Assembly (NCBI GenBank): GCA_033977485.1
Contig: CM066997.1
Span: 76,044,634-76,108,633 of the forward strand
Reading direction: 5' to 3'
DNA: 64,000 bases
DNA from: Hydrangea macrophylla
Taxonomy: Eukaryota; Streptophyta; Magnoliopsida; Cornales; Hydrangeaceae
A model generated the notes under the pieces. That model saw nothing but the letters and a program-made list of their open reading frames with translations. It ran no database searches and had not been told where the DNA came from. A program made the position numbers and the translations under genes. Shown here one piece after another: positions 57,040 to 64,000 of this stretch (position 1 is its first letter; every line of letters starts with the position of its first letter).

Positions 57040-57180
57040 AGATAAGTATCGGATGTGAAAATATGATTTTGAAGTCCACTACAGGAGACTCCTTGTAAGT
57101 CTATATAATGAGACTTAGACTTGTATTATGGGATCATCTACCACTTGTAATATTTCTCTCAATATAATAAACACTTCTTT
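57040..57180 (+). promoter_or_regulatory. Pararetroviral promoter-like region with TATA box and poly(A) signal
   Basis: TATATAA at 57102-57108 lies about 285 bp after the viroplasmin-type ORF, the place of the pregenomic RNA promoter in the family. AATAATAAA-like AATATAATAAACA at 57157-57169 could be the poly(A) signal, which these viruses read only on the second pass. No initiator tRNA-Met primer site is recognised downstream. Confidence 0.45.
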
Positions 57181-57189
57181 TGTAAACTT

Positions 57190-57380
57190 TCCTACTCGTT
57201 TAGAATGGGAGTGAAACCCTAAACGTTTTGTTATGTTTGAAACCCGATAAGATACCCAATCTTCATCTGACACTAACCCGATTGAAACCCGCGAATAACT
57301 TATGCCAACCCGAAAACGGAAAATTGCGGGTAAAATCGGGAGGGCTAGCATGGTCGGGCTTTGTTTGCCGCCCCTAATTA
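57190..57380. repeat. CCCGA-rich fragment ending GCCGCCCCTAATTA
   Basis: Words such as AACCCGATAAGATACCC and AACCCGATTGAAACCCG, ending in GCCGCCCCTAATTA, look like one end of a hAT-type MITE (inverted form TAATTAGGGGCGGCAAAC). Only one terminus is visible. It interrupts the presumed viral leader. Confidence 0.35.
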
Positions 57381-57721
57381 TATCATAATCATTTGGGGTT
57401 GACTATATCAACTATTTAAAGGTACCAATATGTCATGTACTAACTCATGATTTCTAAAAAGGTACCAATTAATATCACACATAGATTCTACATGTGATGT
57501 GGATATAATAAATAATTACTTAAAAATAAGGGTTCGCACACAATCCTCACCAGGTTTGTAAACTTCGTAGGGCTCTATATAGTCTCAAGCAACCTTCTCC
57601 GGCTTGGTTTTCCAAGTTCATCACAATTGTTGGGGACTTTGGATTTACTTCTAGTCCACATGATTTCGTCCTCTTCATCCTCCCACTTATAGTTCACATG
57701 AATCCGCCCTCTTCATTTCTG

Positions 57722-58073
57722 CTTCTTGAGGGATTGGAACACATTCCTCTTCCAGAAGTGGAAAATAATAATCGTATGCTAGAAAATAATGAAATTAGTA
57801 ATGTAGAAACCTTGGTAATAGAATAAGAAGAAACAAGTTCAAGTCAATGAAATAAATTTCCTAGAAATTTTATTACAGAAGAAATGGAAAAAAGAACTCA
57901 AAGAGATTATGCCTACAAAAGAAGAGTAAGTGGAAATTATAGCTTTTTTAAATGCAGGAAATCCTTAGGGAAATTCATTACCAATCATAATAGAACAAAA
58001 CGATAAATTAATAAAAACATTAAAAGAACTTATTAAAAATCTTGAAAATCTTATTGATAGAAGGTGGTGGTAA
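57722..58073 (+). pseudogene. Remnant of a pararetroviral first ORF
   Basis: From 57722 one frame reads LLEGLEHIPLPEVE, passes two stops, then ITEEMEKRTQRDYAYKRR. A frame change near 57960 is followed by a leucine/lysine-rich helix (KTLKELIKNLENLI) ending WW and a stop at 58071-58073. The position after the promoter-like region and the coiled-coil-like end suggest the small ORFs that precede or accompany the coat protein in caulimovirids. The assignment is tentative. Confidence 0.4.
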
Positions 58074-58653
58074 AAGATAATTAAGTATTCAAAGAAAAGA
58101 TAAAATACTAAATTTAATAAAAACTTCTGGGGAGTTTAGTGCAATTTTGTAAACTACTAAGGTTCTAACTTTAATTATAAAAGACCTGATTGGACTTAAT
58201 TGTCACACTTATGAAACTCAAGGGTCTAAAATTGTTCAAATTGAAAGTGTAATTTATCACGACCCTCAAACTACAAGGGTGAAAAGTGCAATTTACCCTA
58301 TGTTAATTGCTAATAAATCTGTTTAAACAGGACGTAGCATGCATCAGGAGTGTAGTGGATAATTATGGTATCTATGAGGGTACATTTCCAATAAACTCGA
58401 ATAAAAATTACCATACAGAATTCTATCTTGTTAAAGTTGATGGATTCACTGGTAGTTGTACATAGTCCAAATCACAGTGGTTTTAACGACACATTTGAAA
58501 CTATAAGGGGCAAAGTCAAAAATATGTTGAACACAAGAGGTGTATTTCTAATGAACCCATTAATTATTTATTTATAATTAGTTATGGAGCCTAACCAGTC
58601 AGAAAATGGTAATGTAATTCATAATTGTATCAATTTTTTTAAGAAAAATTTGG
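58074..58653. other. Intergenic DNA with a Mutator-like arm remnant
   Basis: 58240-58300 (ATTTATCACGACCCTCAAAC then CAATTTACCCT) resembles a terminal arm of the 40709-41589 family. No gene is seen. Confidence 0.4.
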
Positions 58654-61600
58654 TGAAAAGTCCCATTCTACCAATGTTTTTTGGAATAGGTCCACAAATT
58701 AGAACTTCATAACAACAGGTCCTATAATTGTGATTGTATTTAGGGATTAGTCCAAAATATCCCATTATGGAATAATTGGATGACTTTTCTACCCCTAATC
58801 TCTATATATAGAACTGTATGTATATATGTACATATATTTAATACATATTTAATTATGGAATTAGTATTCAAATCTTACCAATCTTACCCAATCCCCATTG
58901 ATATTGCATATAATATATATAGAAATAATATCCCAATATTTTAGGATTTCACTTTACAAATTTGTTTAATTTATATTGAACACCACTAATACAATCCATT
59001 CTATAACAGTCCATAATCCATTCAAATGACATAACAATCCGTACAATGTGAAATTTCGTACTGTGTTTTACAGTGTGAAATTTCACACTCAAATATTTCA
59101 TATTGTGTGATTAAAATGTGAATTATACAACTATTTCATACTCCTGCTACCCTGACATGTATTGGACACAACTGAGGCAAACTGCCGCTGGCGCGAACGC
59201 AACTCACAATTAAATTGAATCCAATACATTTGCTTAAGATGCGTCCGTGCCAACGGCAGTTTCATACATTAAATCGAATCCAATACATTTGCCATAAAAA
59301 ATATCACAATTCAATATTCCTAAATGTCATGACATTGAAAACTAAAGATGCGTAACATAACATTATGTTACTCAAAAGGTTGTTTTTACACTAAAAATCA
59401 AAAGGGCAATAGTTACATTCACATTAGGTACTACAAATGACTAATCTAACATTGACTATGTTACTCAAAAATCCAAAAGGAAGTATTCACACTAAAATCC
59501 AAAAGTGAATAGTCACATTCAGTTAGCATCCAGTAATAAATAAGCATTGATCTGTTATTTCAAAAAAAAAAAAAAATTTGTCAAACTAGTGTCTAAATAT
59601 TCCGAGCTTTTTTCCAGGCTTTGTGTTCTTCGAATCATGAATGGAATGCAACGAATGTTGACCTAAATCGCGGTCTGGGTTGTTGGGTCGTCTTCGTTTG
59701 ACCCTTTGGGGGGACTTCGTAACACAGGCTGCATGGACATGGCAATTATTAATAGCGCACAAGGAAATGAGTGTGGAATTTAACACTCAACTGATAATTT
59801 TCTCACACATATGAAAAAATATCAATATGAGTGCTAAATTTCTCACTGTATCAAAATCATTCGAATATGGGATGGTTTGGGTTTGCAAAATGATGGAAAC
59901 AACATGTGCGGATAAACATACATCATTATTTTTCAAATATGAGCATGAAATTCAACTTTCATGAGTGAGAATCGTCTCACTTATTTAAGATCTCACATAT
60001 GAGTGAGAAATTCCCCAATCATGAGTGATTTTCCCACTCACGTGCATAGAGATATTATTAGTGTTAAATTTTTCACTGATCTCTGTCCATTTGAAAATGG
60101 GGACGAGATTTATTTCACAACATTTCCGTTGCATATGAGTGAGAAATTTGACACATCTTAGAAAATTTCCAGTTACGAGTGACAAAGTTCACAATCAGAC
60201 AAGAAGTTCGGCACTCATTCGTAATTGATATTGAGAGTGCTAAATTTGTCACTTCTAATATCACATTGTACCCAAAAAATTCTAATTTGGGACGGATTGG
60301 GTTTGTAAAATGATGGAAACGTGGATGAATTTTATTTCACAACATTTTTCTCACACATCATGCGCACTTTAGAAATTTCTCACATACGAGTGACAAAGTT
60401 CACATTCTAACAAGAAGTTCAACACTCATGTGGAAAGTGATATTCAGAGTACAAAATTTCTCACATATAATTAGTTTATAGACAACTTCAAAACTGTTTA
60501 CATGTATTTGTTAGTAGAAACCCTAGTTTTTTTTTTCCATAATTTTATTCTTTTACAAGAAAGTGGTTTGAGCAAAAACCATTCGGGAAAGTTCAAAAGC
60601 GAAAATTCACAGTGTGAAATTTCATACGAAATTCATAAATCAAGTAAAATTACTCATTTGCCTTACTTCGCCATTGTCCGGTGGTGCCGAAACCCTAGTT
60701 TTTTTTACCCCATTTGTTCCATTCACAGAAAAGTTGTTGAAGCAAAAACCAGTTGTGAATGTTCAACTCCAAACATACACAGTGCGAAATTTCATACAAA
60801 AACCAAGAATCAAGTAAAATTTCTCACTCACCTTCCTTCGCCATTGTTCGTCGGTATCAGAGTAGTTCTGGCAATTTCATTGCTAAGGAGTGAAAAGTTT
60901 TGCAATTGTGAATGTTGATCATGGTCTTCTTCACTGAAACACATGTGTATATGTGATAAATTCCACATTCAATGGGTCTATAATGGGGGTAGTCATCAAT
61001 TTCACACTGTATATAACAATTATGGGGTAGTCATCAATTTCACACTGCATTAAAACTAAGGTCTTTTATACTATGAGTGTTAAATTACTCATTCACCTTC
61101 GTCGATATGGAAATGGGGATGAATGTTAGAATGGGGTAGTCATCAATTTCACACTACATTACAACTTGTCATCAAATCAACATACAAGCTATCACTTGAA
61201 AGTGTGTTAAATTGTGTTTGGATCTCTGATGTCGATGAGGACATTATCGCTTGAAAAATTAGAAGTACGAACCCTAAAATCCCAATATTGTACTATCAAA
61301 GCCATACAACAATCAACAATTTTTTGGAACCCAAAATCACAAAGAATCAACTCATAGTGTTGTTGTGCAAACAAGTAATGCAGAATCGACGACAGTATGA
61401 AAGAAAAAACAATCGCATGTCACATTTTGAGTCGCCAAAAACCCTTTTTTTTTTACCCAAAATTCTTCATGAACTCGACTCACATCTGAAAGATGGTAAA
61501 AAAATAAGATCAACCAAATGTATTCATGAATTTCATATGAAAGAATTCGTAGTATACCTTTTCTCCCCATCGTTTGTATGCGTCGGAGTCCGATCGTCAA

Positions 61601-61929
61601 CGTCGAAGCATCCATTGAAAAATTTATGACGCCCAAGGACTTCGTTAGGTTGAAATGGAATGAAAAACCATAGTTCTTGATGAAATGGTGGTGAAAATCT
61701 TCAATTTGTTGTTTGAAATTCAAAAAAGCGAGATTGTCGGAGTGATCTTGGGTGTCGCCGAAATCACCGTGACTGTAAGTGGGTGTTGGGGTTTTGAAGG
61801 AGAGTGTGTTGTGTGCGCGTGGGACGGGTTGTAGGGGTAGGTTGGTCATAAATGAATATATGGACCTATCACTAAATTGTTTTGTGGGCTGGGTCTATTG
61901 CAACATAGATACCCCAACTAGGACTTTCT
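58654..61929. mobile_element. Long-terminal-inverted-repeat element (Mutator-like candidate)
   Basis: The left end GAAAAGTCCCATTCTACCAA..AATAGGTCCAC and, about 110 bp in, TTTCTACCCCTAATC are matched in inverted order by the right end (CAACCTACCCC, then GGACCTATC, GTCTATTGCAACATAGATAC, AGGACTTTC). The imperfect inverted repeats cover about 130 bp. The interior has GTGAAATTTCACAC palindromes near 59085, many GTGAGAAATTT words and a tandem duplication. Flanking duplications are not clear. The 165-codon minus-strand frame at 61352-61849 is unassigned and may be chance or captured sequence. Confidence 0.45.
60517..60860. repeat. Two diverged tandem copies of a 172-bp unit
   Basis: Units start at 60517 and 60689 (GAAACCCTAGTTTTTTT) and share, in order, AAGCAAAAACCA, CACAGTG[T/C]GAAATTTCATAC, AATCAAGTAAAATT and TTCGCCATTGT. 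Both are AT-rich and non-coding by appearance. Confidence 0.75.
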
Positions 61930-61986
61930 ACTAATTAACTCTTTTTTTTAACTGTTAGTAAATATAGTTTAATTGGGTATCAGATA

Positions 61987-62007
61987 CTCTCTCTCTCTCT
62001 CTCTCTC
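61987..62007. repeat. CT microsatellite
   Basis: About ten CT units. Confidence 0.9.
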
Positions 62008-62111
62008 ATTACATATTCTTCGTCAAACCAACAACTAGAAATGAGAGTGTGAAGAAATGCATTATTTTGTACATTTTCAAACAAGTTTTCGTGTCTTGCA
62101 CTAGAAGTAAG

Positions 62112-62369
62112 GGTCCGTTTGATAAAACTGAAAATTAAGTTTTGAAAATTAAGTGCTGAATTTCAAGTACTGAAAGTTTTAAGCAATTGAATATACAATA
62201 CTAAAAACAGTGTTTCAAGTGCTAAGATGGAATACATTTAGTGATTTTTTTCAATAGAAATTTTTCACTTAAAATTTTTAGCAGGTTTTTGGTTTCAAAC
62301 ACACTGAAAATAAATCAGTGCTGAAAATTTTCATTTTCAGCACTTAATTAGGTTATCAAACACACCATA
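62112..62369. mobile_element. MITE with GGTCCGTTTGATAA termini
   Basis: GGTCCGTTTGATAAAACTGA on the left and the inverted TTATCAAACACACC on the right; both arms continue with ATTAAGTGCTGAA / TTCAGCACTTAATT. 258 bp, no ORF. Target duplication ambiguous. Confidence 0.6.
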
Positions 62370-62702
62370 AGTCTCTGTATGATTTTTTTTTCTTGTTATT
62401 TGACATATAAACTTATTCTTTGGGAGAAAGCTATCATACGACCTGGTTGTTTTGATCGTATCATACGATCGAATCTCCAACCTGTACTCATTAATGGTCC
62501 ATATTTTATCAAGGTCCAATCAAATGGTGGGACATTGAGACAAGGTAGTCACACCATCGACCAAAACCATTGGGACGTGTGGGAAAAATTTTGGAGAAAA
62601 CTTTGGTACGTTGGATGGTTTTGGGTGTATATACCCCAAACCACTTTGCCACTTATGAAGTTTGGAGTGGAGAAAAAAGAGACAGCATTTCAATGTTGTT
62701 AA

Positions 62703-62825
62703 TTCAGTGTTGTTAGTGTTGTCCCCCTCACAAATAAATAGTAAAACTATTTTTAAAAGCAGTTTTTAAAAAACTAACCAATTTTATTGTTCATTTGTGA
62801 GGGGACAGCACCAACAGCACTGAGC
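62703..62825. mobile_element. 123-bp foldback MITE
   Basis: CAGTGTTGTTAGTGTTGTCC pairs with GGACAGCACCAACAGCACTG, and CCCTCACAAAT pairs with ATTTGTGAGGG. TAA flanks both ends (62700-62702 and 62826-62828), as for PIF/Harbinger-type MITEs. Confidence 0.65.
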
Positions 62826-62969
62826 TAACAGCACTGAAGTGCTGTTTAGAAAAAAAGGAAAAGCTAGGAATGAAGTGATAGTTGTTTGACGCACAATGAA
62901 TGGAGTGATGGCTGTCTGACGCGCAATAAAATATGAAGGAAACCTGTTATGGCTGGTTCTAAAGTGATG

Positions 62970-64000
62970 CTTGTTCCTTAATCAGGACCGATTGTTCCAT
63001 CCCATGAAATGTTGTTCCATTTTATATGTTTGTTCTGTGGTAAGAAACAATTATTCCATGTTACAAATAGTTGTTCTCTGTGGATTGATTTGTGTGCCAA
63101 TCATGCAAGAGATTTACATTTATGTATTAAATCTTGTACAATATCAGAAAATTTTATTTTTGATGTATAAGTATGAGTGATTTATTATGGGTATGTAGTT
63201 GCATAAATTATTTTAAATCGCAATAACATTAATTCCCCAACACAACTTTGTTCCAAAGACTATAAAGAGTTGTTCAAAAAATATGTTAAGCTTGTTTCAC
63301 CAACAAAGAAACTTGTTCCCTCCACAAAATTAATGTTGGAAGCTTTCAGTTGGTATACCTACTTGATGTGGTACTTAATGATTACATGATTTAAGGTAGG
63401 AGTAATTCTTTGGTCACAACTTTCATACACCCTCCTAAAAAGATGTGTCTATCTCTCTCCTATGATGTCACTGGACCCCATAGTGACACAGGAGAGAGAT
63501 AGACACATCTTTTAGAAAGTTGTGTGAAAGTTGTATGAAAGTTGTGTCCCAAGAATTACCCTTAAGGTAGATAGTTGCTTTAATTACATTAAATCTTAGT
63601 CATATTAATCTCCAACACTACTTCAACTTCAGTTAAGAGAAACTTAATCCCTCCACAAGGCACAAAGTTAAGACATTTACATTTATGTATAAAATCTTTT
63701 ACAATATTAGTAAATTTGACTTTTGATATATAAGTACGAGTGATTTATTATAGGTAGGTAGTTTCTTTAATTACATTAAATCTCAAACATATATAATCCC
63801 CAACACAACTTTGTTCTTGAGACCATTAATAGTTGTTCCAGAGGCATGTTATGTTTGTTCCATCAATAGATAAACTTGTTCCATGCACAAAATTAATGTT
63901 GAAAGCTTTTAGTTGGTATACCTGCTTGGTACTTAATAATGAGATTTAAGGTAGTAGTTGCTTTAATTACATAAAATATGAGTCATATTAATCCCCAACA
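62970..64000. repeat. Tandemly repeated region running off the window
   Basis: The block at about 63110-63400 returns at about 63665-63960 in the same order: CATTTACATTTATGTAT, GAGTGATTTATTAT, CCCCAACACAACTTTGTTC, AAAATTAATGTTG, AGTTGGTATACCT. A short related phrase (ATATGAGTCATATTAATC) occurs near 63598 and 63980. The copies are 75-85% alike by eye. Confidence 0.7.
63400..63561. mobile_element. 162-bp foldback Mutator-like MITE
   Basis: GAGTAATTCTTTGGTCACAA on the left pairs with TTGTGTCCCAAGAATTACCC on the right, and AAGATGTGTCTATCTCTCTC pairs with its complement around a GGACCCC loop. The 9-bp sequence TTAAGGTAG flanks it exactly (63391-63399 and 63562-63570). One arm is also present twice in cpFtsY intron 5 (8673-8970). 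Confidence 0.8.

Larger units (their letters stand above)
52590..58073 (+). mobile_element. Endogenous pararetrovirus (Caulimoviridae) copy
   Basis: Order of readings: movement protein, aspartic protease, reverse transcriptase, RNase H, viroplasmin-type ORF, an intergenic promoter-like stretch, and two remnant readings after it. There are no LTRs and no integrase, as expected for a virus copied into the genome by recombination. The order movement protein directly before protease-RT, then a transactivator-like ORF, recalls solendovirus-like members rather than badnaviruses. No coat-protein zinc knuckle is seen between movement protein and protease. All ORFs except the viroplasmin-type one are broken. 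Confidence 0.85.

Noticed and set aside
58074..58310. Second complete copy of the Mutator-like foldback element
   Set aside because: Only one arm can be recognised and no 9-bp duplication is seen.
61352..61849. 165-codon minus-strand ORF as a real gene
   Set aside because: No recognisable domain, no splice context, and it lies in repeat-rich element DNA; kept only as part of that element's description.

Overview
The window is nuclear DNA of a flowering plant, most likely a eudicot. The evidence is a spliced gene for the chloroplast signal-recognition-particle receptor cpFtsY with a transit peptide, and a dense, nested mix of typical plant transposons: Ty3/Gypsy, Ty1/Copia, LINE, Helitron, hAT-like, Mutator-like and Stowaway elements. 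There is also a decayed copy of a plant pararetrovirus (Caulimoviridae). I cannot name the species. Host genes are sparse: one complete gene and one partial one.

Layout. 1-1319: 5' part of an LTR retroelement with a broken gag. 1499-3815: Helitron-like element on the minus strand, holding a possible captured gene start. 3816-14742: promoter and 11 exons of cpFtsY. Its 5.6-kb intron 5 carries two hAT-like elements, a Stowaway MITE, a duplicated Mutator-like remnant and an antisense LINE. 16.2-17.6 kb: nested foldback elements. 18.0-18.85 kb: a second gag/LTR fragment related in design to the one at the left edge. 22.3-27.3 kb: a decayed Copia element on the minus strand. 28.4-29.7 kb: a sister of the hAT-like element in cpFtsY. 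31.1-38.1 kb: a Tekay/Del-like Gypsy element with an internal deletion, sitting between inverted-repeat arms. 39.0-39.5 kb: the first two exons of a hotdog-fold (4HBT/PaaI-like) thioesterase gene on the minus strand, with no final exon found nearby.

39.6-41.6 kb: two inverted-repeat elements, one with clean Mutator-type 9-bp target duplications. 42.1-46.7 kb: a very long minus-strand LTR containing nine or so copies of a 70-bp tandem repeat, followed by a short internal stretch with an unfamiliar acidic ORF. 48.0-51.0 kb: the 5' part of an Athila-like element (tRNA-Asp primer site), cut in its gag by another LTR at 51.0 kb. 52.6-58.1 kb: an endogenous pararetrovirus reading movement protein, protease, reverse transcriptase, RNase H, an unbroken viroplasmin-type ORF, a promoter-like intergenic stretch, and a remnant of what should be the first ORFs. 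58.65-61.9 kb: a long-terminal-inverted-repeat element with internal duplication. 62-64 kb: small MITEs and a tandem-repeat region running off the window.

The host genes do not form a functional cluster. cpFtsY works with cpSRP54/cpSRP43 and Alb3 in thylakoid protein targeting; the thioesterase fragment is an unrelated neighbour. Most of the window's interest lies in how the elements are nested, how they decayed, and which sequence modules they share.
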